A DNA stretch of 35,042 bases from Cyanobium sp. FGCU6 (lineage in GTDB: Bacteria; Cyanobacteriota; Cyanobacteriia; PCC-6307; Cyanobiaceae). The stretch covers positions 1 through 35,042 of the forward strand of contig JANWUR010000013.1 of NCBI GenBank assembly GCA_024958655.1, given 5' to 3'. Shown piece after piece: positions 1 through 10,000 of this stretch; position 1 is the first letter of the stretch; each line of letters begins with the position of its first letter. Both the position numbers and the translations under genes were made by a program. The notes beneath the pieces were generated by a model. That model worked only from the letters and a program-made list of their open reading frames with translations. It had not been told where the DNA came from and searched no databases.

Positions 1-153
1 GCTGCTGGATTGTGGCGGTCATGAGAACGGTTGGGGGTATGCCCGCTGGGGGCGGTAAATAAGCGCGGCTTTGCCGGCCCGAGAACTGTAACGGCTTGTT
101 GCGGGCTCCTGCGTACGCAGCCGCCTCCTGGGCCATCAAGGCTGCCGATACCA

Positions 154-186
154 CTGATCAGCTCCGCTGATCAGCCCTGTCAGGGC
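154..186 (-). terminator. Two tandem hairpins downstream of the FAD oxidoreductase gene
   Basis: A 9-bp perfect stem (CTGATCAGC at 154-162, GCTGATCAG at 166-174) with a 3-nt TCC loop is followed directly by a second short inverted repeat (GCCCTG at 174-179, CAGGGC at 181-186). They lie 49 nt beyond the stop codon of the minus-strand oxidoreductase, where a 3'-end structure would sit. There is no T-tract, so a Rho-independent terminator is not proven; an mRNA-stabilising hairpin or REP-like repeat is equally possible. I see no gene in bases 1-234. Confidence 0.3.
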
Positions 187-234
187 AGGCGATGCGCCGG
201 AGGCTTCATGCCAGCCGATGGTGGGCGGACCGTC

Positions 235-1821
235 TCAGCCGGCCAGGATTCCGCACTCCTGCAGCAGCTGCCGGTGCTGGCGGGCCGCCACGAAATGGTG
301 CGCCGCCATGGCGCCGCTCACGGCCACCGGGGGCACGCCGATCCCGGGGAACACACCGGCGCCGCACAGCACCAGCCCCTGGATCGGGGTGATGCCGCCC
401 GGGAAGGGACCACGATCGGCCGGCCAGGCAGGGCCGTAGCTGCCCTGGTGCACCCGCAGATAGCGGCGATGGGTGAGGGGCGTGCCCTGCAGTTCGATCA
501 CCACGCGCTCGCGCCAGTCGGGCAGCACCCCATCGAACACGTGATGGAACACCGCGCAGCGCTCCCGTCTGAGCTGGTCGTAGGCGGCGGTGCCCGGCTC
601 CAGGTTCTTCCAGAGCTCCCAGGGTTCGTTGGCGGGGGTGTAACCGTGGAGCACGTGCTGCCCCGCCGGTGCCAGGGAGGGATCGAGCAGCGACGGCATC
701 GAGAGCACCACCATGTTGCGTTCGGCGCCGATGCCCCGCTGCCAGTCACCCACCCACACGTGATGGATCGGCAGATGCGCCAGATCGTCGCCCCTCAGGC
801 CCAGATGCCAGTGCAGGAAGCTGGCGCAGGCCGGGGTGGCCTCCAGCCGCTGCCGCCAACGCGCCGGTGCGGCGGCGGCCTTCAGCAGGGCGGGTAGATC
901 CCAGGGGCTGAGGTTGGCGATCACCCCACGGCGCGCCGCGATCAGCTCGCCACCGGCGAGCCGCACGCCGCAGGCTCTTCCCTCCGCCACAAGGATCTCC
1001 GCCACCGGTGAGCGGGTGCGGAGCGCGCCGCCGTGGCGCTCCAGGCCGCGAACCAGGGCCGCCACCACCGCCGGACTGCCGCCGATCGGGTAATCGAGGG
1101 CCGCCCCGGGCTCGAACCATTCTCCGAACAGGGTGGCCATCGCCGCCGCACTGGTCTGCTCCATGCCCAGGCCGGAGATCAGAAAGCACAGCAGCTCCAC
1201 CCAGTGGAGCAGGAAGGGATCGCGCAGGTGGCGGCGGGCGAGCGGTCCGAAGGCGCCGCCCAGCTGGCCGAGCCTGCCGGCCTGGCCGAGCAGCGCCAGC
1301 CCCTTGCCGCCGAGCACGGCCGCCGTGCCCAGCCCCGGCCGCAGGGCCAGCAGGGGCAGGGAGCGCGCCGCGGCGCACAGCGGCTGCAGGACCGCCATGA
1401 ACCGGGTCCATTCCTCGGCGGCGGCGGCACCGCGCAGATCGCGCACCACCGCCAGAAACGGCTCCAGGCCCACACCCACCCGCAGCTGGCCCTCGGGCAG
1501 CAACAACCCCCAGTCGTGGTACTGGTGAACGGGCACCGACTCGCCGATCGCCCGCAGCACCTGGGCCAGGGGGTTGGTGCTGGGCCAGCTGCCCAGCCCG
1601 CTCCAGAGCGAGGGTCCCGATTCGAAGGCGAAGCCCCGGCGCTCGAAGCCATGGGCCGCGCCGCCGGGCCGGTCATGGGCTTCGAGCACCAGCACCTCGA
1701 GGCCATGGCGGGCGGCCAGAGCTGCGGCGCACAGCCCGCCAAGGCCACTGCCCACCACCACCAGATCGGCAGTGGAAGCCGCGGCGGCGGTCGATGGGTT
1801 GCTGCCGTTCACGGCCGTCAC
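235..1821 (-). CDS. FAD-dependent oxidoreductase, CrtISO/phytoene-desaturase-like
   Basis: A 528-residue flavoprotein of the CrtI/CrtISO/RetSat superfamily, whose members desaturate, isomerise or saturate carotenoids and retinoids. The FAD-binding glycine motif GSGLGG is at residues 24-29, followed by the expected LVLEAHDRPGG segment. The family C-terminal flavin signature appears as GLVLCGAGVFPGIGVPP. I chose the GTG at 1821 because GGAG lies 6 nt upstream and the FAD motif then falls near the N-terminus. The in-frame ATG at 1911 would add 30 residues, and the longer reading up to 2376 is unlikely because its translation looks non-coding. The substrate cannot be told from sequence; it is not clearly CrtH itself. 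The gene is monocistronic and faces away from the decayed region. Confidence 0.85.
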   Translation of the reverse strand: MTAVNGSNPSTAAAASTADLVVVGSGLGGLCAAALAARHGLEVLVLEAHDRPGGAAHGFERRGFAFESGPSLWSGLGSWPSTNPLAQVLRAIGESVPVHQYHDWGLLLPEGQLRVGVGLEPFLAVVRDLRGAAAAEEWTRFMAVLQPLCAAARSLPLLALRPGLGTAAVLGGKGLALLGQAGRLGQLGGAFGPLARRHLRDPFLLHWVELLCFLISGLGMEQTSAAAMATLFGEWFEPGAALDYPIGGSPAVVAALVRGLERHGGALRTRSPVAEILVAEGRACGVRLAGGELIAARRGVIANLSPWDLPALLKAAAAPARWRQRLEATPACASFLHWHLGLRGDDLAHLPIHHVWVGDWQRGIGAERNMVVLSMPSLLDPSLAPAGQHVLHGYTPANEPWELWKNLEPGTAAYDQLRRERCAVFHHVFDGVLPDWRERVVIELQGTPLTHRRYLRVHQGSYGPAWPADRGPFPGGITPIQGLVLCGAGVFPGIGVPPVAVSGAMAAHHFVAARQHRQLLQECGILAG

Positions 1822-1980
1822 GCTTGCTCCGAAAAAGGTCGCACGTGATGGCGCGGCACCATGCCCAAGGCCATCGCGATTTGTGGTTGGTGCTGCAGAG
1901 ATGTTGAACATCCCTGGCACCTGCACCCTCCCACACGCCACCCGTCGATACGTTGAGGCAGGCGCCATCAATCCTCGGCC

Positions 1981-2640
1981 ATGACGACTCCTGCCGTTGG
2001 CAATCCCGGCTCGGTCGAGGGCGTTGCCGATTCCTCGGCTCCCTCCGATCAGTGCGAGGGCGATCTCGACGCTCTGATTCGCCGTTGGCAGGAACGGCTG
2101 CGGCTCTGGGCGGGGAATGGCCGACTTGCAGAGGCTGCCCGGATCGCCCTCATCCTTCCGGATCATCACCGGGGTCTGGCTGATTTTGTTGACAGGCTTG
2201 CCGCTGCCGATTTCACGGCACTGCCTGCAGTCGTCCCCCTCGACTGGGAGGACATGGAGGGGAGCGCCTGTGCCTAGGCACCGGAACGGCGCTTGATCCT
2301 GATCAATCGGGAGTGGCTGGAGAACGCCCTGGCCGAGCAGGTGATCGCCGTACTCACAGAACAGCTCGGACACCACCTTGATGTCCTGTTCAACTCAGTG
2401 GACACGCCGGGGGACGAAGGTGAGCGTTTCCTTGAACGCCTGCGCGCCGGAGAGTTCAGCAAGACCCTCTTCGCCCTGGGCGGCGCGGAGGAGTCTCGTC
2501 ATGCGGGGCACGCCGCAGCTCATCGGGGCAGTCGACGACGGTTCCCCTGGAGAGGCTCAATCGCAGGGCGCGTTCCCAGCTCAGAAAGGTGCCGTCGTGG
2601 GTGGGATCGAACCAGCAGGGTTCATGGCCGGCCTGGCTGA
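1981..2640 (+). pseudogene. Broken fragment of a large repeat/surface-type protein, interrupted by an in-frame TAG
   Basis: One reading frame runs from ATG 1981 to a TAG at 2275-2277 and continues without shift to 2640. The residues on both sides read as one domain: ADFTALP and VVPLDWED before the stop, then LILINREWL, EQLGHHLD and DTPGDEGERF after it. From memory, this order (about 100 residues, then 'LNxxWL...EExGHxxDxxLN...DTPGDEG') occurs near the N-terminus of very large cyanobacterial repeat or adhesin-like proteins; that assignment is not checked. Resemblance fades after about 2484 and the frame ends at 2640, so the rest of the gene is gone. The amber codon plus truncation point to a pseudogene rather than two small genes. 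Confidence 0.5.
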
Positions 2641-2994
2641 GGGCAGAGCGATCCAGACGGTGGAACGGGGCCGATCGGGCAGCCGACACCGTTGTTCAGG
2701 AACCGGGAGCACCTGCTGCAGCCGCAGGCGTCCGCAAAGCAGTACGAGGACGTCATGGGCAAGTTCATGCGGAGACTGATGGGTGCACCGGAGATGAAAC
2801 CAATGCTCAGCGATGAGCATTCTGCGTGGATGGCACGCTTCTTCCGTGCTGGGCCTGCCATGCCTTCCTCTGGAATGCTCGGTTGCTTCGTGAGAGCTGT
2901 CGCAAGCCTTCGATCACGGCTGCTTCCTGATCATCAAAGAAGGCCTGATAACGAAGTCTATGATTGCATGAAGGTACCCACCAGAGAGCCCACC
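2641..2994. other. Degenerate stretch before the lipase gene, no confident gene
   Basis: No intact gene is supported here. The plus frame continuous with the lipase is open from a TTG at 2692 and reads protein-like for about 50 residues (FRNREHLLQPQ, KQYEDVMGKFMRRL, LSDEHSAWMARFF), then becomes irregular. A minus-strand frame at about 2456-2689 also has a protein-like piece (CWFDPTHDGTFLSWERAL). I could not assign either. Together with the broken gene at 1981-2640 they suggest remnants of several decayed or rearranged genes. Confidence 0.35.
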
Positions 2995-4059
2995 ATGACT
3001 ATGGATCTGGAAACGCTAAAGGCAAGCCTCCTGGACGCCACTGTCAGCAATCAGTTTGCAATTGCATATTTGCAGTTATGCCAGGTATCCTACCTGTTGC
3101 CCGTCTCCATCATCGCGTCGGAGGTTGCAAAACTGCCGGCGCTCAACCATGGGGGCAGCTGGGAGTGTCTGTGGGGCCCCGTCCAGTCGGCCGACGAGGC
3201 AAATCTGGTCTATGTCGCGTCGTATTTCCACAGCCCAGGCCTGCCTGTGTTCACCGCTGTCGTGATCCGGGGCACCGACCTCTCTGTCACCGATCCCCTG
3301 GGGATTCTCGAGCAGATCTGGGAGGACGCCGATGTGCTCGGCTGGAGTCCGCTGCCGTGGGACCCCACCCATCCGGCTCGCATCGCCAATGGCTCGATCG
3401 ACACCCTCGCCACGATCCAGGGCCTTCAGCACGGCGGCCAGACCCTTGAAGCCTTCCTGGCCTCTTCTCTGGGGGACCCCGTGAACGGCAACCAAGTACT
3501 CGTCGTCACGGGCCACAGCCTCGGGGGCGGCCTCGTATCCGTCGTAGCGCCGTGGTTGAAGTCTGCGCTCGCAGCGGTCGGTCTCACTCCACAGATCGTC
3601 CCGTCGAGCTTCGCAGGGCCCACAGCCGGCAATGGGGCATTCGCTGACTACTTCGACGCGCAGTTTCCCTGCGCCGCCCGCTATTGGAACACCCTGGACG
3701 TGGTACCCCGAGGATGGTGGGACCTCAGCGGGATCAGCACGATCTACGAAGGGTGTGGTCTCACCATTCCCGACACGGCCTACGCATTGATCCTGGCCTG
3801 GGAGTTCTTGTTGGGGGCCAAGCGACGTTCGTATATCCAGCCGCACACCAACAGCATGCCGCTTTGGAGTTCCTGCATGAACAGCAACCGCGACTGGTAC
3901 GTGGAGCTGGCCTACCAGCACCACACCACCACCTACATGTCCATCCTCGGAGGGACCTCCATCGTGGTGCCACCGTCGTTCACTGCGACCGGCCGCAGCC
4001 GCCGGCGCTCGAAGCTGTACACGCGCTTCGGCACCCTCTCCACATGCCTGCGCCGCTGA
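2995..4059 (+). CDS. Class 3 lipase family protein (alpha/beta hydrolase)
   Basis: A 354-residue lipase of the fungal-type class 3 fold. The nucleophile elbow GHSLGGG places Ser175. An NTLDVVP segment supplies a likely Asp235, and a YIQPHTNS segment supplies His284, in the order and spacing usual for this family. The family hydrolyses ester bonds of acylglycerols or phospholipids. No signal peptide is evident, so export would need another route. The ATG at 2995 was chosen because an AGAGAG run lies just upstream; ATG 2968 and TTG 2692 are in frame. It is the first of three plus-strand genes, two of them hydrolases. The natural substrate is unknown. Confidence 0.8.
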   Translation: MTMDLETLKASLLDATVSNQFAIAYLQLCQVSYLLPVSIIASEVAKLPALNHGGSWECLWGPVQSADEANLVYVASYFHSPGLPVFTAVVIRGTDLSVTDPLGILEQIWEDADVLGWSPLPWDPTHPARIANGSIDTLATIQGLQHGGQTLEAFLASSLGDPVNGNQVLVVTGHSLGGGLVSVVAPWLKSALAAVGLTPQIVPSSFAGPTAGNGAFADYFDAQFPCAARYWNTLDVVPRGWWDLSGISTIYEGCGLTIPDTAYALILAWEFLLGAKRRSYIQPHTNSMPLWSSCMNSNRDWYVELAYQHHTTTYMSILGGTSIVVPPSFTATGRSRRRSKLYTRFGTLSTCLRR

Positions 4060-4284
4060 GTTGCAGCCTCTCCATGGATCGGCCCCATGCACGCCCCCCT
4101 GCACCTGCAGGTCATGTGCCAGGGATCCGGCAGCACGTACGGCATCACCCCACCGCAGTGATGGGCAACGCAGAGCCGGCATCGGCGGCCGTTCGCATCA
4201 GTTGCCGCTGGACGTTGATGCTGTTTCCGCCAGTCCATGCCGTGCCTAGCGTCGGACAAGCGCTTTTGCCTCCGGCGTTCTGTC

Positions 4285-5256
4285 ATGCCCTCCGCCCCCC
4301 TCCCTGGCAGCGCCCCCCCCGGAGATTCGCCGCTGGCATTGCCCGGCCTCATCTATCCACCCCTGCCCTGGGCCTTTCAGAAGGCAGCGCCGAAGGCCTC
4401 CCTCAATCCCACCCTGGCCCGCTCGGCCCGGCCGCTGGTGCTCAACCTGATCGAGCTGATCCACTGGGCCTCCTTTCCACTGGGCTTTTATGTGCTCGCC
4501 TACATCTTTGTGCATGCGTCCGCTATCGCGGTGCATGTGGGGGGCGACCTTCTCAGGGTGTTCTGGCTGCAGCTGGGCATGGCCTGCCAGGTGTTCGGCG
4601 GCGGCATCAGCGGCATCCTGATGCACGAATATGAGGGCTGGCAGGTCACGCCATTTCGCAACATCCTTGGACTGAAGGAACAGGCAACACCGCAGGAGGT
4701 GGCCCAGATTCTGGTGCCGAACTTCAACAACGCCTGGCTGCGGGCGGTGGCCTATCAGATGCTCTTCTCCTTTCAGACCGCCGGCCTGGGCTTCTTCACC
4801 CTGGGGGTGTTCGGTCCCCAGCCGTTGATCCTGCTGCTGGTGTTCGGGGGCATCGCCGTCGCCCTGATCGGCCCCTCGGAGCCCCGAACCGCGTTCAGCC
4901 GCCGGGTGGACGGCGAGGCGCGCCCGGTGCTGCCGCTGTCCTGGTCGCTGTTGATCGTGTTCGCCCTCAACGCCTTCGCCAATCTGGTGGCCTGCTATCA
5001 CTTCTTCGGGCCCACCCTCGTCCAGGCCTGGCCTCCTTCCCTGCTGCCCTGGCTGGCCGTGGTACCGATCTGGCTGGTGCCCTGGTTTTCCTTGCTGGCG
5101 CCACTCACCGTGGCTGCCGGTGGAGCCTACGAAGGCTGGATTGCTGAATCCACGTTCAATCAATGGCAGCACTTCATCGCCTTTGTGATCCTCACCCTCG
5201 GGCTGGGGCTTTATGGCCTGTTTTATTGGCACATGGTGAATGGGGGGGTGCACTGA
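4285..5256 (+). CDS. Histidine-rich polytopic membrane protein, unknown function
   Basis: About 323 residues with some seven to eight hydrophobic segments after a proline-rich N-terminus, so an integral membrane protein. Histidines cluster at membrane borders: LIHWASF, FVHASAIAVHV, LMHEYEGW, QWQHFIAF and FYWHMVNGG. Such a pattern can bind haem or a di-iron centre, as in membrane desaturases and hydroxylases, but the canonical three histidine boxes are not present and I do not recognise the family. It ends 3 nt before the ATG of the next hydrolase gene, implying translational coupling and a shared task. ATG 4285 was preferred over ATG 4237; neither has a convincing ribosome binding site. Confidence 0.7.
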   Translation: MPSAPLPGSAPPGDSPLALPGLIYPPLPWAFQKAAPKASLNPTLARSARPLVLNLIELIHWASFPLGFYVLAYIFVHASAIAVHVGGDLLRVFWLQLGMACQVFGGGISGILMHEYEGWQVTPFRNILGLKEQATPQEVAQILVPNFNNAWLRAVAYQMLFSFQTAGLGFFTLGVFGPQPLILLLVFGGIAVALIGPSEPRTAFSRRVDGEARPVLPLSWSLLIVFALNAFANLVACYHFFGPTLVQAWPPSLLPWLAVVPIWLVPWFSLLAPLTVAAGGAYEGWIAESTFNQWQHFIAFVILTLGLGLYGLFYWHMVNGGVH

Positions 5257-5259
5257 GTG

Positions 5260-7077
5260 ATGGCGCGTTTCTTCTGGCTGGGCACGCCGCTGGCCACTGC
5301 CCTGGTGGTGATCACCCTCGTGCTGGCCTGGCTGGTGCCCGTGGCCGCCTGGGGCAGCGGCATCCTGCTGCTGCTGGTGGTGGCGATCCTGCTGACCTAC
5401 CGCCTGGACTGGAACGGTGTCCCCCTGGTGCTGGAGCCCAGCGCCACCGCCTCAGGGCCGGAGCTGGCGGTGCTGTTCATCCAGGGCGAAGGCATCCCGG
5501 CGGAGCGCTATCTGCCGGTGGCGGAAGCGATCCAGCGCGCCTGCCCCTCCAGGCGGCTGTGGCTGGCAATCCCCCACTTCCTCGGCGATTCGCCGATTCC
5601 CCGTGAGACGCCATTGCTGGTGGCCCAGGCGAGGCGGGCGCTTGAGCGCAGCGGCATGCCCCCCGGCACCCCCTGCTTGTTTGTGGCCCATTCGGTGGGG
5701 GGCATCGCCATTCAGAAGTACCTCAAGGCCTTCCCCGAGCAGGGGATCGGCCAGGTGTTGATGGGCTCCTTCCTCGGCCGCTGGAACCTCAACCGGCTTG
5801 ATGCGCAGGGCCGCACGCTGATCGACTACCCGCTGCCCACCCTCACCCTGGCCGGCACCCTCGATGGGCTGGCCCGCATCAGCCGCTTCGCGGTGGCCAC
5901 CTGGCTGCAGCAGCTCAATGCCGCACCCCAGAGCAGGCCGGAGCGCTTTCCGGTGGTGACGCTCGAGGGGGCGAGCCACATGCAGTTCGCCTCCGGTGAG
6001 CCGGTGCCCTACGTGAAGGCATTTGACCTGGTGCCCACCGCCGCCGAGGCCCAGGTGCATGAACGCATCGGTGCGTTGGTGGCCGCCTTCCTGCCCAGTT
6101 GCCTGGAGGAGGGCGCTGCCCCCACAACGGAGTTGCAGTCGGCGGTGGCGGCCAGTGGCGCCTGGCTGCAACCCCTGATCGCCGCGCTCACGATGGAGGG
6201 ATACAACGGCTTCAAGCCGGCCTGTTACGACACCGCCGAGACCAACAGCCGCACGGACCCCTGCTGCACCCCCTGTTCCCCTTGGATCCAGGAGCAGGCC
6301 AATCCGTTGATGGCTGGGGAGCCGGAGGCACCGGTGCGTTTCACGATCACCGCCCTCGACAGCTTCCACCGCAGCTACACCTACAACCCCTTCGCCAAGC
6401 CGCCGGTTCACGTTCCCCAGATCAGCGCCGAGTGTGCGCCGTCCCAGCCTTGCCAGGTGATGGTCACCAGCGTCACCCAGGCGCTGTACGGGCTGTTCAC
6501 GCTGCTCGACACCGGCTTCTTTCCGATCGCCGCCTATTCGCTGCGCTGCAAGTTGAATTCACGGCAGTCGTTCTGGAGCCACGGCGGTGTGGCGGATCCG
6601 AACTTCACCAGCACCGACGGCCCCTCCCGCGGCCAGCCGATCAATGAGGCCGCCTTCCGCTGGACCCTGGCGCAGAGCGACGGGACCACCCGCCAGCGTT
6701 TCGAGACGCTCGGCCAGCCGATGTGCATGCAGCCCGACACGCTGCGGCCCGCCGTGGGGCCGCTGTGGATCTGGAGCTATCCCGGCTACCGGTATCGGCA
6801 ACAGGGAGATCAGCAGGTGTTTGGCATGAGCAGCACGGTGATGAAAACACCGCTGAATTACCCGATCGCCGCCGCCCGGGGCTTTCACTATTGCCAGTTG
6901 CTCTCACCGGCGGCGGCGATGGAGTGGATCTACATCGACGGCCTGCGCGAGAAGGCCTCGCTCTCGGGTCGGCTGTTTGTATACGGGCCGGTGGCCGGCT
7001 TCGACAAGGCCGCCGCCTACTTCGGCCGCTCCCTGGCGCGGCAAACACGCACGGCGTCGCTGCTGCGACGCCGCTGA
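5260..7077 (+). CDS. Membrane-anchored alpha/beta hydrolase with a cysteine-rich C-terminal domain
   Basis: A 605-residue two-part protein. Residues 5-48 form one or two hydrophobic helices. Residues 65-285 are an alpha/beta hydrolase domain with nucleophile elbow AHSVGG (Ser145), probable acid in GTLDGL (Asp202) and histidine in GASHMQ (His240), a complete triad. The C-terminal 300 residues begin with a cysteine cluster (DPCCTPCSPW), have further cysteines (ECAPSQPC), and match no domain I recognise; disulfides would fit an extracytoplasmic position. It follows the membrane protein gene by 3 nt and converges with the giant minus-strand gene, leaving a 10-nt gap. The substrate is unknown; lipid or ester is a guess from the neighbouring lipase. 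Confidence 0.75.
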   Translation: MARFFWLGTPLATALVVITLVLAWLVPVAAWGSGILLLLVVAILLTYRLDWNGVPLVLEPSATASGPELAVLFIQGEGIPAERYLPVAEAIQRACPSRRLWLAIPHFLGDSPIPRETPLLVAQARRALERSGMPPGTPCLFVAHSVGGIAIQKYLKAFPEQGIGQVLMGSFLGRWNLNRLDAQGRTLIDYPLPTLTLAGTLDGLARISRFAVATWLQQLNAAPQSRPERFPVVTLEGASHMQFASGEPVPYVKAFDLVPTAAEAQVHERIGALVAAFLPSCLEEGAAPTTELQSAVAASGAWLQPLIAALTMEGYNGFKPACYDTAETNSRTDPCCTPCSPWIQEQANPLMAGEPEAPVRFTITALDSFHRSYTYNPFAKPPVHVPQISAECAPSQPCQVMVTSVTQALYGLFTLLDTGFFPIAAYSLRCKLNSRQSFWSHGGVADPNFTSTDGPSRGQPINEAAFRWTLAQSDGTTRQRFETLGQPMCMQPDTLRPAVGPLWIWSYPGYRYRQQGDQQVFGMSSTVMKTPLNYPIAAARGFHYCQLLSPAAAMEWIYIDGLREKASLSGRLFVYGPVAGFDKAAAYFGRSLARQTRTASLLRRR

Positions 7078-7087
7078 TGGACCTGCT

Positions 7088-10000
7088 TCAGCTGCCCTGG
7101 GGCAGGAAAGCGGCCGGATCGTCCCAGCTTGTGATTGTGGAATCCAGGGTCATCCCAGCGACCGCCAGAGCGCAGACAACATCGGCGACCGGCGCAACGC
7201 CCCAGGCACTCTCAAAGAATTTGATCGGATTGATGACCGTTGGCAGTGTCCCCACCACACTGCTGGCCAGGTTCAAGGCATCGTCATACTCTTCATATTG
7301 CAATACATAGACGATGAATGAGCCGACGGTGAGACAGGTGCAGAGGATGGAACCCTCCTCCGAGGGGACGAACGGCAGATTCAGCAACACATCCACCAGA
7401 CTGATGATGGAGGAGGTAATCACGTAAAAATTCGGCGTCAGCACATCGCCAGCGAGAGTATTGAAGGCCACTGTTAGGGAAGAGCAATAAATCAAAAGTT
7501 TGCCCAATACCGGCACGCCTTTTTGGATGCCGGCTGCCAAGTCGCTGATGGCATTCAAGATGCCATAGAGCACTGTGTTGATCGTGGCGGATACGCCATT
7601 CACCCGAGCCAGAATCTGTTTGTTGGTATCGCTCGCCGCGCTGCAGGCGGACAGTTGCTCTTGGGGATAGGCTCCCTCGATGACGCGGTAGATGAGGGTG
7701 ACAGGAATCGCGATCACAAAGATGAGCACATCCAGGAAGGTGAGCGGCTTGCCGGTGAGCTCATGCCAGATCGCCGACAACACGGGAATCTCCACATTGC
7801 CCACATCACGGAGGAACTGGACAAGGTCTTCGGGGTTGTTGAGCACCAAGTTCACAAGATCTTCGAAGACAGCGAGCACATCCTCCACCAAGTGTTCGAG
7901 GCCCGTCAGCAAATCCGCCAACAGGGATTTAAAGAAGTCATCGGCTGAGCGGTACTGGGTGTTGCCCTTGATCGTGGTGGACGCATGGGAGTAGTTTCCA
8001 CTCGCTTGAAACAGATTGAGCTGAGTTTGAACAAGCTGCTCCAGGGTATTGTCACTGTCTGATGCTGCCGCACACTGGGAGGCTTGGCGATAATTGTGCC
8101 GCAATTTGTGGATGCCCCACATCCCTGGTACGGCTTGCGAGGATTTCTGTCCGGAGTTCTTGGGCCCAACGCTGAAGACTGAGTTGGGCGTGGATCCCAT
8201 CCCCTGCAAGCCAATAATCGAGCTGGATGCACTGGCTGGCGCCATCTGTCCAGACTGAAGATCCGCGATGATCTTGTTGAAGTCCTTAGCGACGTCCGTA
8301 TTCAATTTGTCAAATAGTATTGTGAACATTCCCTGTGAATCGCTAGCCATGGTCTGCAGATTGTCCAGCAGAGATTCGAAAGCATCCCCGATCTTCTGCG
8401 CCGTGTACAACACCTGGTCCAGGTGGAAGATAATGCTGAGCCCCTGGATGACATCATCGATCACGCGCCCCAGAGCCACCAAGGCGCTGCCGATCGCCCG
8501 GGCCACGTCTTCGATCGAATGAATGATGTGTCTGAAGACTTGTTCCGTATCTTTCCACCACAGTTTTAGACCGAGATAGATCTCACGCCCGACGCTGACC
8601 ACCACGTGAGCCACTTTGGCCCCCTCTTTCTCAATGGCGTGCCAGAGGTAACTCCACCAGCTGCCGAAGCTTGCCGTTGCGATCTCGCTCGTTCCGCTGA
8701 GCGCATCGATACTGTTGGCGGCATCAGCCACCGACAACGGGGTGTAGATCGGTGGGCCGCTCTGGTTGTGGAAGGCGCTGAAATCAATGCTGAAACCCGT
8801 CGCCGCCGCCGCCGCCACCTGTCGTGGGGCCGGGCTGCTCGCAGGCGCGTAGAACGCTCCCGTGCAGGCGTCGGCGAGATAACGCCTGGGCGCCAAGGGG
8901 AGGATGTGTTCGCTGACCTCCGTTGGCGCGGCCGCCGCGTCGCGGAACGGCACCCGCCCCGCGGCTGCTGGCGCCGCTCCTTGCGCCGCAGCGCCCGGAT
9001 AGGCAACGCTGCTGGCAAACTGCTGCACGGCGGGCGCGACCGCCTGGGCGCCCTGCTGCTGCGCAGGGGTGTTGTAGAGCGCAGGCGGCGGTTGGTTCAG
9101 GTTGGTCACGGTATAGGTGGAAGCCGTCGCCAGATTGATGGTGGTGGGGTCGGGGCTGGTGGTGGTGTCGTAGTGGGTGGTGGCGAGGCGTTGATGGAAT
9201 TCGCGGTCGGGATAGATCACGATCCGTTCATGGGGGTCCATGAAGCCCGCCCAGAGCTTGAGCGCTGGCGAGACAAGATCCGTCGCGTCGCTGACGATGG
9301 TGAGCGTGCCCGAGGCATCCGTTTTCACGGTGGCTGCGGTGTGGGTGTCAATGGCATGGCTCACGCCATCGATCAGCACCGTGATGGCCGTATCAGCCCA
9401 CACCTTCACCGGCAGCAAAGGCCGGAGCGTTTGCTTCGTGTCGACACTCTCCACAATGGAGACATGGGTCTGATATCGCGCCGTGGTGGTGAGTTGGCCG
9501 GAGGGAGCATCAAAATCCTGCATCAATTGCGATTCGATGATGAAGGCGCGCTCTTGTTGCAACAACGTGTTGACACGCAGGGCATAGACCTGGCCCGATA
9601 CGCCATCAACGGGATCCTGCCCTGTGGCGTAGAGAATGCCGTTCTCATCCACGGTGAGCTGGGTGGCGATCAGATGGTCTGTTTCAAGCTGGATCAAATT
9701 GCCGCCCGGCATGGGCGTGGTGGCGGGGGGCTGATAGATCCAGATGCTGCCTTTGTTGGTGCTGTTGTCCTTGGTGCTGTAGGCAATGATCGAGCCGGCG
9801 CTGCTCGGAACCACGATGGGGCCGGCGCAGAAACTGGTATTGCCGGCTGCGCTCGATTCAGCCACCAAGAGGAATTGGGGGCCATTAGACACATCCTGGG
9901 TCAGATCCAGCCCATACAGATTGCCATCGCTGCCGCCGACAAATAGAGTGTTTTGATCGACCAACAATGATGGCGCAACCCCTAGGCTATCAGGGAGAAA

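Noticed and set aside
31..897. Plus-strand frame over the FAD oxidoreductase gene.
   Set aside because: No start signal or domain character; the minus strand holds the FAD motif and family C-terminus.
8606..9946. A 446-codon plus-strand frame inside the giant propeller gene.
   Set aside because: Arginine- and glycine-rich texture typical of a GC-rich antisense shadow; the minus frame shows propeller repeats.
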